Source: Flavobacterium sp. GSB-24 (GTDB lineage Bacteria; Bacteroidota; Bacteroidia; Flavobacteriales; Flavobacteriaceae). From it: a stretch of DNA of 64,000 nt. The stretch is from NCBI RefSeq assembly GCF_027924665.1, contig NZ_AP027043.1, positions 4,278,001 to 4,342,000 on the forward strand. Reading direction: 5' to 3'. Under the pieces are notes generated by a model, which saw only the letters and a program-made list of their open reading frames with translations, ran no database searches and was not told the origin of the DNA. The first letter of the stretch is position 1, and the number at the start of each line of letters is the position of its first letter. A program made the translations under genes and the position numbers. Positions 34,168 to 42,897 of this stretch are shown here, piece by piece.

Positions 34168-34674
34168 ATGAAAAGCGGTATCCAAAATACTATTATAGAA
34201 ACTTACAGTAAATTGAATGATACTATTTCTTCTTTTTCGGAGGAAGAAATTAATATTGTACCATTTGAAGGAAGCTGGACAGCCGGGCAGACTGCACAGC
34301 ATATTATTTTAGCCTGTGCTGATATTCCAAAACTGTTTGCTGGAAAAACAGAGAAAACAAACCGTGAGGCTGATGAAAACGTTAAAAATCTGGATGCGGT
34401 TTTTTTAGATTTTAATACCAAATACCAATCTCCCGAAAATATAAAACCTGCTGAAATTGATTACGATAAAAGCAAATTACTGGCTTCATTAAATAAAATA
34501 CAAAAAGATTTATTTGAAGCTGCTGAAACCTACGATTTAACGCTGACGTGTCTTGATGCCAAAATACCAGGTTTTGAAAATTTCACTATTTACGAATGGA
34601 TTTATTTTGCAATTGTTCATACACAAAGACATACGCATCAATTGAAATTGATTTATGAAAATATCAAAAAATAA
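34168..34674 (+). CDS. DinB family protein
   Basis: A 168-aa four-helix-bundle protein of the DinB/YfiT superfamily with the three metal-binding histidines His45 (TAQHIILA), His151 and His155 (HTQRHTHQL). Members are metal-dependent transferases or hydrolases, often thiol-related, or of unknown role. A TATATTTG box at 34045-34052 may start the transcript and would leave a leader of about 110 bases. Confidence 0.85.
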   Translation: MKSGIQNTIIETYSKLNDTISSFSEEEINIVPFEGSWTAGQTAQHIILACADIPKLFAGKTEKTNREADENVKNLDAVFLDFNTKYQSPENIKPAEIDYDKSKLLASLNKIQKDLFEAAETYDLTLTCLDAKIPGFENFTIYEWIYFAIVHTQRHTHQLKLIYENIKK

Positions 34675-34701
34675 TAAATAGTTAAACCAAAATTTATTTT
34701 T

Positions 34702-35169
34702 ATGAGATCAAAAGTTAAGACCATTGTTTCTTCTGGTTTAGTAGCTGGCACATTAGATATTACTGCAGCTATTTTAATTTATGCCGTGATCCTTCATAAA
34801 ACAACAGCCGAAAAAATCCTGCAGTCTATCGCAAGCGGTGTTTTTAAAAAAGAAGCTTATACAGCTGGAACAGAAATGACTTTTGCGGGTTTAGGTTTAC
34901 ATTTCTTAATCACTTTTATATTTGCCTGGTTTTATTTTAAGATCTTTCCGTACATTCCTTTTTTCAAAATAAACACCCTTTTATCTGGAGTTTCTTATGG
35001 CTTCTTTATCTGGGTTGTAATGAATCTTATTGTACTTCCAATTGTTTTTCCTGTTTTACCAGAAAAGAAATTAGACTTTGCTCTCCTATTGTCAATTTTA
35101 ATCGTAATTTGCTGCGTAGGGATACCAATAGCTTTCATAACGCGGAAATATTATGCTAAATGGTACTAG
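34702..35169 (+). CDS. Four-span membrane protein, 155 aa
   Basis: Four hydrophobic segments at about residues 9-31, 61-83, 90-117 and 126-147, with GLVAGTLDITAA at the N-terminus, the pattern of YagU/DUF1440-like inner-membrane proteins. Function unknown. It is 27 bases after the DinB gene and probably co-transcribed with it. Confidence 0.7.
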   Translation: MRSKVKTIVSSGLVAGTLDITAAILIYAVILHKTTAEKILQSIASGVFKKEAYTAGTEMTFAGLGLHFLITFIFAWFYFKIFPYIPFFKINTLLSGVSYGFFIWVVMNLIVLPIVFPVLPEKKLDFALLLSILIVICCVGIPIAFITRKYYAKWY

Positions 35170-35272
35170 AAAAAAGGTTCAAAGGTTTAAGGTTCAGAGT
35201 GGCAGAGGTTGAATTTAGCTGCTTTATACTTTTTACATTTTTGATTTCTGAAAATAATCTCAAATGGTCTAA

Positions 35273-35314
35273 AAACAAAAAAGTAATTCAAGTTCCGTAG
35301 AACCCGAATTACTT
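35273..35314 (-). terminator. Terminator of the DUF1328 gene
   Basis: AAGTAATTC and GAATTACTT bracket a 16-base loop; on the minus strand the stem is followed by a T-rich run. It also lies downstream of the convergent gene at 34702. Confidence 0.7.
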
Positions 35315-35347
35315 ATATGTTAAAAAAAAATATCTTCTTAAAAGTGC

Positions 35348-35509
35348 TTAAACCTTTGTTCTACCTGTAATTAGTGAAATAATAAATAACACTATAAAGA
35401 TAAAGAACAAAACTTTTGCAATACCTGCAGCTCCAGCGGCAATACCACCAAAACCAAAAATTCCGGCTATAATAGCAAGAATTATAAAAATGACTGTCCA
35501 GCGTAACAT
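35348..35509 (-). CDS. DUF1328 family small membrane protein (YtjA-like), 53 aa
   Basis: The minus strand reads [20 protein letters not shown] at the N-terminus, followed by [20 protein letters not shown] and [13 protein letters not shown]. This is the typical DUF1328 protein with two hydrophobic helices separated by a Gly/Ala turn, usually expressed under stress and of unknown function. The exact palindrome GACTATTCAATAGTC lies 29 bases upstream of its ATG and a terminator follows its stop. It is the only gene in the gap from 35170 to 35779. Confidence 0.88.
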   Translation of the reverse strand: MLRWTVIFIILAIIAGIFGFGGIAAGAAGIAKVLFFIFIVLFIISLITGRTKV

Positions 35510-35537
35510 AATTTTAGATTTTTTAGTTCGTAAATAC

Positions 35538-35552
35538 GACTATTCAATAGTC
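35538..35552. promoter_or_regulatory. Perfect inverted repeat GACTATT-C-AATAGTC
   Basis: A 7-base perfect inverted repeat with one central base, 29 bases upstream of the DUF1328 start. It could be an operator or a 5' UTR hairpin. Confidence 0.45.
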
Positions 35553-35779
35553 TGTTTTGTTTGTTATTCAAATTTATTTTATTCCTACAAATCTTGTTAA
35601 CTCAAAACGCTTTTTAAATTAACTCAATAAACTAAAAAACAAGCATTTACCGCAGGTTTTCATTATTATTTTTTAGTCTTACAGAATTACCATGTTTAAG
35701 CTTTTGAGTTAATTTTTTAATGGATTGGATTAATCGCTGCTCCTATCCCAAGGTAATTTTATCAAAAATAATTACAGTA

Positions 35780-36838
35780 ATGGAAGAAGCTAAAAAGCAT
35801 GGTGTTCTTTTAGAAAAAACAGAAAGAAATTTTGAAGAATTGGGTGTTTTAAATCCAGCCATTTATCAAGATGGAAATACTGTTCACATGTTTTACAGAG
35901 CTGCCAAAAAAGGAAATTTCTCCACTATAGGTTATTGTCGTTTTGAAGGACCGACAACTTTAGTAGAAAGACGTTCAAATCCGATTTTTCTTCCAGAGTA
36001 TATTTATGAAATTCATGGAGTTGAAGACCCAAGAATTACTAAAATAGATGACCTGTATTATATGACTTATGTCACGTATGACGGATTAAATGCCTGCGGT
36101 GCCTTTGCTGTTTCTAAAGATTTAGTAAAGTTTAAAAAGAAAGGAATAATTACACCGCGATTTATTTTAAATGAATTTACTAATCTAATTAGAAACCATT
36201 TACAAAATCCGAGTATTGCAAAGATATTAGCTTTTAATACCGAAAGAAACTATCCGCTCACGGAGACCATGAAAGAGCACTTATACGTGTGGGATAAAAA
36301 TGTGGTTCTTTTTCCGAAAAAAATTAATGGAAAATTTGTCGCATTGCACAGGCTCTTCCCGTCTATTCAGATTGTTACATTCGAAAAAAAATCTGAGCTG
36401 ACTGAAGACTTTTGGAAAAATTATTTAAAAGATCTTCCGAGTCATATTGTAATGGAACCCAAGTTTGACCATGAAACAAGTCATATTGGACCAGGAGCTC
36501 CGCCGATCGAAACAGCAGACGGCTGGCTTTTAATTTATCATGCTGCTGAAAGAAGAGAAAAAGGATTGGTTTATCATGCCTGTGCCGTTTTACTGGACTT
36601 AGAAAATCCAGCGAAAGTAATCGGCAGACTGCCAAAACCAATTATTACTCCTTCTGAATATTACGAAAGACATGGTTATGTAAATTATGTAGTTTTCCCG
36701 ACTGGAACTGCAATTTTTGATGACCGATTATATATTTATTATGGCGCTGCCGATGACAAAATTGCGGTGGCATCTTTGAACCTGAACGAGTTATTAACCG
36801 AACTAAAAATGAATTCTCATGAAAACAATATCAAATAA
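35780..36838 (+). CDS. Glycoside hydrolase/phosphorylase family 130
   Basis: A five-bladed-propeller enzyme of 352 aa counted from the ATG at 35780 (the frame is open 20 codons further upstream, to 35720, but the shorter form fits the family start). GH130 words are clear: LNPAIYQDGNTVHMFYRA, HGVEDPRITKIDDLYYMTY with the conserved Asp, HIGPGAPPIETADGWLLIYHA, and NYVVFPTGTAIFDDRLYIYYGAADDKIAVA. GH130 enzymes phosphorolyse or hydrolyse beta-mannosides. The gene overlaps the following glycosyltransferase by 20 bases, pointing to a shared mannose-glycan pathway (inference). Confidence 0.9.
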   Translation: MEEAKKHGVLLEKTERNFEELGVLNPAIYQDGNTVHMFYRAAKKGNFSTIGYCRFEGPTTLVERRSNPIFLPEYIYEIHGVEDPRITKIDDLYYMTYVTYDGLNACGAFAVSKDLVKFKKKGIITPRFILNEFTNLIRNHLQNPSIAKILAFNTERNYPLTETMKEHLYVWDKNVVLFPKKINGKFVALHRLFPSIQIVTFEKKSELTEDFWKNYLKDLPSHIVMEPKFDHETSHIGPGAPPIETADGWLLIYHAAERREKGLVYHACAVLLDLENPAKVIGRLPKPIITPSEYYERHGYVNYVVFPTGTAIFDDRLYIYYGAADDKIAVASLNLNELLTELKMNSHENNIK

Positions 36839-39089
36839 ATCAAAAATAGTTTTTCTATCTACTTTTCCGCCAACACAATGTGGCATAGCAACTTATACTC
36901 AAGATACAATTAAAGGAATCACCGATGTATATGGTAAATCTATCACATGCGAAATATGTGAGCTTGTGGATACACCAAAAGAAAAACCAACACAGGCATT
37001 TACCTTAAACACAAAAAACAGAGAAGAGTACGCAAAAGTAGCAGAAGAAATCAATCAGGATGGAGCTGTAAAATTAGTTCACATTCAACATGAGTTTGGT
37101 TTGTTTTCAGGAAATTACGGAGATCATCTATTAGATTTTTTAAATGTAATTAAAATACCTGTGACATACACTTTCCATAGTGTAATACCAAACCCAAACA
37201 ACGAATTAAAAACTTTTGTAAAACTGTTATTGAGTTACAGCAATTCGGTTTTTGTAATGACTAACAAATCAAAAGAAATACTAATTAAAGACTATGACAT
37301 CAATGAAGAAATAATTACTTGCGTACCTCATGGAACTCATATCGTAGTTTATGAAGCTCCTCAAAATGCAAAGGAAAAATTAAACATTGGAGATCGTATC
37401 GTATTATCAACTTTTGGACTTTTAGGCGAAGGAAAAAATATCGAAACTGGATTGCAGGCACTTCCAAAAATTGTTGAGAAAGCACCAAATGCATTGTATT
37501 TAATTATTGGAAAAACACATCCAAATTTAATTAAAGATGGTGTAGACACTTATAGAGAAAAATTAGAGTCAATTGTAGAAGAATTAAATCTGCAGAATAA
37601 TGTACGTTTTATAAACAAATATTTAGACACTGATGAACTTTTAGAATACCTAAAAGCTACAGATATTTATATGTTTACATCTAAAGATCCAAATCAGGCT
37701 GTAAGCGGTACTTTTGCTTATGCAATGAGCTGTGCGTGTCCTATAGTGGCTTCTAAAATTCCTCATACAAAAGAAGTATTAACTCCAGATTCAGGAATAT
37801 TAGTAGATATCGGAGATGTAGATCAGTTTGCAGATGCGGCAATTAAATTAATCGCTGATGAAAACTTAAGAAATGAAATGGGTATAAACTCGTTTACAAA
37901 AATGCGTGCTTCTTCTTGGGAAAATGCTGCCATTACCCACATGAATACATATAAAAACTTAATGGAAAATTCTTCAGAGATTAAATACAGTTATCCGGAA
38001 ATTCAACTAAGACATATTAAAAGATTAACTACCGAACTTGGTATTATTCAATTTAGTAAAATTTCAATTCCAGATTTAGATTCTGGATATACATTAGACG
38101 ATAACGCAAGAGCATTGATTGCTTTCTGTATGCATTACAAACTGACTCAAGATAAAGATGATTTAGCTTATATCCTAATCTACTTAGATTTTATCCAGCG
38201 TTGTCAAAAACCAAAAGGTGATTTCATCAATTACGTAGATCAGGAAAATCGTGAACATGTTGAACAAAATGCCGAAGTTAACTTAGAAGATTCAAATGCA
38301 AGAGCAATTTGGGCATTAGGAACTGTGGTTTCACTTTCAGATATTCTTCCAGAAGCTATTACTAAAAAAGCAACTAGATGTTTATTGAATTCATTAAAAT
38401 GGACTGAAACTATTCAATCGCCACGTTCTATTGGTTTTGCAACAAAAGGTTTGTACTTGTATCACTCAACAATTCCTAATTTATATGTAGCGGCAATTAT
38501 TAATAAATTGAATGCAAAACTGCTTAAAAATTACGAAGATACAGCTACAGAAGACTGGAAATGGTTTGAAAATTATTTAACATACGGAAATGGTGTTTTA
38601 CCAGAATCAATGCTGTATGCTTACTTAATTACTAATAAGCCAATTTACAAAAAGGTTGCTTTAGATTCTTTAGATTTCTTGATTTCTAAAACATTCGTAA
38701 ATGGTGATTTTAAAGCAATTTCTAATAGAAGCTGGCACCATAAAGGTTCAGAACCACAACAATATGGAGAACAGCCAATAGATGTTACTTATACGATACA
38801 GACTTTAAATGCCTTTTATGATGCATTTAAAACTCCAGAATATAAAAAGAAAATGAGAATTGCATTTAATTGGTTCTTAGGTAAAAACCACTTGAATCAA
38901 ATTATGTACAACCCAGTAAGCGGCGGTGGTTATGACGGACTTGAAAAAGAAAATGTAAACTTAAATCAAGGCGCAGAATCTACAGTATGTTTTTTAACAG
39001 CAAGATTATTAATGGAAAAATTAGCTCAGACACAGTCTAAAGTTATTCCGTTAATGAAATCCCGTACTGGAATCGCAATTAATTCATAA
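36819..39089 (+). CDS. Glycosyltransferase family 4-like protein with C-terminal alpha-toroid-like domain
   Basis: A 756-aa two-part protein. Residues 1-385 form a GT-B glycosyltransferase (FPPTQCGIATYTQDT, HIQHEFGLFSGNYG, LSTFGLLGEGKNIETGLQALP, ACPIVASKIPHTKEVL). Residues about 395-745 are helical repeats with Trp- and Asp-rich turns, like a six-hairpin glycosidase or epimerase toroid. The EX7E motif of GT4 enzymes is absent: Gln293 and Tyr301 stand at the two Glu positions. No signal peptide, so cytoplasmic. It overlaps the GH130 gene and is probably co-translated. The sugar is not determined. Confidence 0.85.
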   Translation: MKTISNKSKIVFLSTFPPTQCGIATYTQDTIKGITDVYGKSITCEICELVDTPKEKPTQAFTLNTKNREEYAKVAEEINQDGAVKLVHIQHEFGLFSGNYGDHLLDFLNVIKIPVTYTFHSVIPNPNNELKTFVKLLLSYSNSVFVMTNKSKEILIKDYDINEEIITCVPHGTHIVVYEAPQNAKEKLNIGDRIVLSTFGLLGEGKNIETGLQALPKIVEKAPNALYLIIGKTHPNLIKDGVDTYREKLESIVEELNLQNNVRFINKYLDTDELLEYLKATDIYMFTSKDPNQAVSGTFAYAMSCACPIVASKIPHTKEVLTPDSGILVDIGDVDQFADAAIKLIADENLRNEMGINSFTKMRASSWENAAITHMNTYKNLMENSSEIKYSYPEIQLRHIKRLTTELGIIQFSKISIPDLDSGYTLDDNARALIAFCMHYKLTQDKDDLAYILIYLDFIQRCQKPKGDFINYVDQENREHVEQNAEVNLEDSNARAIWALGTVVSLSDILPEAITKKATRCLLNSLKWTETIQSPRSIGFATKGLYLYHSTIPNLYVAAIINKLNAKLLKNYEDTATEDWKWFENYLTYGNGVLPESMLYAYLITNKPIYKKVALDSLDFLISKTFVNGDFKAISNRSWHHKGSEPQQYGEQPIDVTYTIQTLNAFYDAFKTPEYKKKMRIAFNWFLGKNHLNQIMYNPVSGGGYDGLEKENVNLNQGAESTVCFLTARLLMEKLAQTQSKVIPLMKSRTGIAINS

Positions 39090-39138
39090 AAATAAGGTAG
39101 AAGCTAACCAAATACTTCTCTTTTAAAACCCTGAAAAT

Positions 39139-39164
39139 CCCTTTCTAAATGAAAGGGCTTTTTT
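39139..39164 (+). terminator. Terminator, CCCTTTC/GAAAGGG stem
   Basis: A perfect 7-base stem with a 5-base loop, then a T run. Nearly the same stem recurs at 41112-41140. Confidence 0.88.
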
Positions 39165-39225
39165 GTTTTTTGCTATTTCGTCAAAATCATCAAAATCTTC
39201 ACTAAATAAAAAACTGTTTAAATAA

Positions 39226-39256
39226 TTTGCCTATCTACTAATAGGTAGTATATTTG
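39226..39256 (+). promoter_or_regulatory. Promoter TTTG-N19-TATATTTG with embedded palindrome
   Basis: A perfect Bacteroidota promoter: TTTG 39226-39229 and TATATTTG 39249-39256 with 19 bases between. The spacer is almost entirely the inverted repeat CTATCTACTAATAGGTAG (39231-39248), a strong candidate TetR operator for autoregulation. Confidence 0.75.
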
Positions 39257-39272
39257 TATAAAAATCATTGCC

Positions 39273-39830
39273 ATGACAACACGAGAATCTATTATTGAAA
39301 AAGCAGATCAATTAATAAGGGATAAAGGTTATAACGCTTTTAGTTTTAAAGACATCTCTAATGATATAGGAATAAAAACGGCATCGATACATTATCATTT
39401 CCCTACAAAATCAAATTTGGGTGTAGCGACAATAAAAGAACATATCGAAAGAGTTGAAATTTTAAAGGAAAAAGTGGCTAACGAATCACCATTAACAAAA
39501 CTGCAAGCTTTCTTAGAAGTACAGGCTAAAATTAAAAAAGAGAATAAAGTGTGTATTGTTGGCTCATTAGCTACAGATTTAAACACCTTAGATGATTCCA
39601 TAAAAACAGAATTACAACAATTTGCTCAATTGGTAATTACGTGGCTTACTGCTATTTTAATTGAAGGAAAAGAGCAAAACATATTTGATTTTGATATGGC
39701 ACCAAGAACAAAAGCAATAATGATTATAACAAATATGGTAGCCATTGTACAGCTTTCGAGGCTTACAATCGATGAAGATTTTGAATTGGTAAGAGAAACA
39801 ATATTAACAGAATTAAGACCTAAAAAATAA
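39273..39830 (+). CDS. TetR family transcriptional regulator
   Basis: A 185-aa regulator with the TetR HTH at residues 8-55 (ADQLIRDKGYNAFSFKDISNDIGIKTASIHYHFPTKSNL) and an AcrR-like C-terminal domain. Its stop shares a base with the FabF start, so the pair is translationally coupled, and the palindrome in its promoter probably controls both. The ligand may be related to a fatty-acyl product (inference from the partner). Confidence 0.9.
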   Translation: MTTRESIIEKADQLIRDKGYNAFSFKDISNDIGIKTASIHYHFPTKSNLGVATIKEHIERVEILKEKVANESPLTKLQAFLEVQAKIKKENKVCIVGSLATDLNTLDDSIKTELQQFAQLVITWLTAILIEGKEQNIFDFDMAPRTKAIMIITNMVAIVQLSRLTIDEDFELVRETILTELRPKK

Positions 39831-41074
39831 TGAAAAGAGTAGTTATAACAGGATTAGGAGCTGTAACTCCCATTGGAAATAATGTGTCAGAATACTGGCA
39901 TTCCTTGATTAATGGAGTCAGCGGTGCAACACCAATAACAAGATTCGACACCTCACAATTCAAAACTAAATTCGCATGTGAAGTTAAAAACTTTAATCCG
40001 CAGCACATTTTTGAGAAAAATGAAATTAGGAAATATGATCTTTTCACGCAATATGCTCTATATGCAGCAGACGAAGCAATAACAAATGCAAATATTGATT
40101 TTGATACCTTAAATAAAAACCGAATTGGTGTTATATGGGGCTGTGGAGACGGTGGTATTTCTACTTTTGAGGAACAATTTGGAGAATACAAATTAGGAAA
40201 CGGTACACCTAGATTTAGTCCGTTTTTCATTCCAAAGAGAATTGTCAATATAGCTTCGGGAGCCATTTCTATTAAATATGGATTACGCGGCATTAATTAT
40301 ACCACAGCTGCGGCTTGTTCTGCAAGTAATACCGCAATCATAGATGCTTTCAATTACATTCGCTGGGGTAAAGCAGATATGATTATCAGCGGCGGGTCTG
40401 AGGCTTCTGTTACAGAATCTTCAATTGGCGGCTTTAATGCTTCGAAAGCATTGTCAACTTTAAATGATGATTACACTAAAGCGTCACGTCCTTTTGATGT
40501 TACAAGAGACGGATTTGTTTTGGGCGAAGGTGCCGGCGTTGTAATTTTAGAAAGCTATGAACATGCCATCAAAAGAAATGCGGTAATTTATGCCGAAATT
40601 GTTGGCGGCGGACTGGCGGCAGACGCTTACCATTTAACAGGAACACATCCTGAAGGCGAAGGTGCAGTTTTAGGAATGGAACTTGCTCTTGAAGAAGCGG
40701 AGATTACTCCAGACAAAATTGATTATATCAACGCACATGCTACTTCTACTCCAACTGGTGATTTAAGCGAACTTAAAGCATTGGAAAAAGTTTTTGGCAT
40801 AAATCCGAATGCAAATGTTAGTGCTACAAAATCTATGACTGGACATCTGCTTGGCGGCGCTGGAGCTATTGAGGCAATTGCCTGTATAAAAGCACTTCAG
40901 GAAAACATTGTACCGCCCACTATAAATACAGAAACTGTTGAACAAGAATATGCCGATAAATTCAATTTTACTTTAGGAAAAGCACAATCGCGAATAGTTG
41001 ATTATGCTATGAGTAATACTTTCGGTTTTGGAGGTCATGTTGCAAGCTCAATCTTTAAAAAATTTAAAGAATAA
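39830..41074 (+). CDS. Beta-ketoacyl-ACP synthase II (FabF-like)
   Basis: A 414-aa condensing enzyme with the complete Cys-His-His active site: Cys163 (TAAACSAS), His303 (NAHATSTPTGD) and His339 (GHLLGGAGAIEA), and the glycine loop NTFGFGGH. It elongates acyl-ACP chains in the cytoplasm. Since it is coupled to a TetR regulator rather than to acpP and fab genes, it is probably a second, specialised copy (inference), perhaps for an inducible lipid or polyketide-like product. Confidence 0.92.
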   Translation: MKRVVITGLGAVTPIGNNVSEYWHSLINGVSGATPITRFDTSQFKTKFACEVKNFNPQHIFEKNEIRKYDLFTQYALYAADEAITNANIDFDTLNKNRIGVIWGCGDGGISTFEEQFGEYKLGNGTPRFSPFFIPKRIVNIASGAISIKYGLRGINYTTAAACSASNTAIIDAFNYIRWGKADMIISGGSEASVTESSIGGFNASKALSTLNDDYTKASRPFDVTRDGFVLGEGAGVVILESYEHAIKRNAVIYAEIVGGGLAADAYHLTGTHPEGEGAVLGMELALEEAEITPDKIDYINAHATSTPTGDLSELKALEKVFGINPNANVSATKSMTGHLLGGAGAIEAIACIKALQENIVPPTINTETVEQEYADKFNFTLGKAQSRIVDYAMSNTFGFGGHVASSIFKKFKE

Positions 41075-41111
41075 CGATATACGCCAAAATTTAAAAGTTT
41101 TCATTTTATAA

Positions 41112-41140
41112 ATCCCTTTCCTAAACGAAAGGGATTTTTT
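41112..41140 (+). terminator. Terminator of tetR-fabF
   Basis: ATCCCTTTC and GAAAGGGAT form a 9-base stem followed by TTTTTT, 37 bases after the fabF stop. Confidence 0.88.
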
Positions 41141-41334
41141 TATTGGTAAAAACGGCAACGGAAATTTATTCCAAATATTGTGAGCCTATGAAAATTATAT
41201 AAGGCTCGAAAAAAGTTGTGTAATATATTTTAACAAGTATCGGGCTAACTTTCATATATAATTTAATCAGTAGAAAAAAACTGTTAAATAATTGATTCTC
41301 ATTTTATATCATTCATATTAAAAACAAAAACATT

Positions 41335-42093
41335 TTGATTCTCAACCTAAAAAATACATTTACTGAAATTGGAGAAACAACATTGTTCGCCAAAAAGTTT
41401 TTTAAGGAGGTATTTATTCCGCCTTATGAGACGAAGGAGTTTTTAAAACAATGTTATGTCATTGGCTACAAATCGCTGCCTTTAGTTGCCATTACAGGTT
41501 TTATTATGGGTTTGGTACTTACACTCCAGTCAAGACCAACCTTGGTAAAATTTGGTGCCGAAAGCTGGCTTCCAGGAATGGTTGCACTTTCGTTAATTAG
41601 AGAAATTGCACCAGTAATTACAGCTTTGATTTGCGCCGGAAAAATTTCATCTGGAATTGGAGCCGAATTAGGATCTATGAAAGTGACAGAGCAAATCGAC
41701 GCAATGGAAGTTTCGGCAGTAAACCCTTATAACTATTTGGTTGTAACGAGAGTATTAGCCTGTACTTTGATGGTGCCGATTTTAGTCTTTTTTGCCGACG
41801 CAATCGGAATTATGGGCGGATATGTAGGAATTAATATTCACGGAGATGTGAACTTTTACAGATATCTAACTCAAATCATTCAATCATTAGAGTTTTTAGA
41901 CTTGTTTCCTGCTACTATTAAAACTTTCTTCTTCGGATTTCTTATTGGAATGATTGGATGTTATAAAGGTTTTAACGCATCAAATGGAACAGAAAGTGTT
42001 GGACAAGCTGCCAATTCAGCCGTTGTAACAGCATCATTAAGCATTTTTATTATTGATATGGTTGCCGTTCAAATAACCGATTTATTCTTTTAA
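41335..42093 (+). CDS. mlaE: MlaE-family ABC transporter permease
   Basis: A 252-aa inner-membrane permease of the MlaE/YrbE type with five hydrophobic segments and the conserved words ITGFIMGLVLTLQS, SLIREIAPVITALICAGKISSGIGAELGSMKVTEQIDAME and GCYKGFNASNGTESVGQAAN. With MlaF and MlaD downstream it forms an MCE phospholipid transporter. The start is unusual: only TTG at 41335 (or an ATT just before it) fits between the upstream in-frame stop at 41293 and the conserved region; no ATG is available. It is the first gene of the operon. Confidence 0.92.
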   Translation: MILNLKNTFTEIGETTLFAKKFFKEVFIPPYETKEFLKQCYVIGYKSLPLVAITGFIMGLVLTLQSRPTLVKFGAESWLPGMVALSLIREIAPVITALICAGKISSGIGAELGSMKVTEQIDAMEVSAVNPYNYLVVTRVLACTLMVPILVFFADAIGIMGGYVGINIHGDVNFYRYLTQIIQSLEFLDLFPATIKTFFFGFLIGMIGCYKGFNASNGTESVGQAANSAVVTASLSIFIIDMVAVQITDLFF

Positions 42094-42095
42094 AA

Positions 42096-42875
42096 ATGAC
42101 CAAAGAAAAACTACATAAAGAACCCAAAACGAAAGAAAAAGATCAAGCTCCAATTATAGAGATTAAAGATCTGCACAAAACTTTTGGAAAAGATAATAAA
42201 GTCTTAAAAGGGGTAAATCTTACTTTGAATAAAGGAGAAGATTTGGTGGTTTTAGGACGTTCAGGATCTGGAAAATCGGTAACGATAAAATGCATCGTTG
42301 GATTAATTGAACCTGACAAAGGTGAAATTAAAGTTTTTGACGAAAATGTACTGAACATTTCCAAAAAAGAACTGAATGAGATTAGAGTCCGAATCGGATT
42401 TTTATTTCAAAGTGGTGCACTTTACGATTCAATGTCGGTTAGAGAAAACCTCTCTTTTACACTGACCAAACACAAACGTGATTTAAGTGCCGAAGAAATT
42501 GAAAGTGAAGTTATGGAAGCTCTTGAAAGTGTTGGTTTATCAGAAGCAATTGACAAAATGCCTTCTGAATTATCTGGAGGAATGAAAAAAAGAATTGGTC
42601 TGGCCCGCACCTTAATTTTAAAGCCTGAAATTATTTTATACGACGAACCTACAACAGGTTTAGATACGATAACATCGAGAGAAATTAGTGAATTGATTCT
42701 TGATATTAAACACAAACAAAAAACATCCTCGATCATTATCACACATGATATGGCTTGTGCGAAATTAACTGCCGATAGAATTATTGTTTTAAAAGAAGGA
42801 GTAATTCACGCCGAAGGAACATACGAAGAATTAGAAAAAAACGAAGACGAATGGGTACGCTCATTTTTTGAATAA
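42096..42875 (+). CDS. mlaF: MlaF-family ABC transporter ATP-binding protein
   Basis: A 259-aa ATPase with Walker A GRSGSGKS (54-61), the signature LSGGM (159-163) and Walker B LYDEPTTGLD (Asp183, Glu184). It energises the MlaE permease. It starts two bases after mlaE. The extra N-terminal 20 residues are Lys-rich and probably unstructured. It is the cytoplasmic partner of the MlaEFD lipid transporter that maintains outer-membrane asymmetry or moves lipid outward; the direction is not known here. Confidence 0.95.
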   Translation: MTKEKLHKEPKTKEKDQAPIIEIKDLHKTFGKDNKVLKGVNLTLNKGEDLVVLGRSGSGKSVTIKCIVGLIEPDKGEIKVFDENVLNISKKELNEIRVRIGFLFQSGALYDSMSVRENLSFTLTKHKRDLSAEEIESEVMEALESVGLSEAIDKMPSELSGGMKKRIGLARTLILKPEIILYDEPTTGLDTITSREISELILDIKHKQKTSSIIITHDMACAKLTADRIIVLKEGVIHAEGTYEELEKNEDEWVRSFFE

Positions 42876-42897
42876 AGCAAAATAAATAATAGAAATC

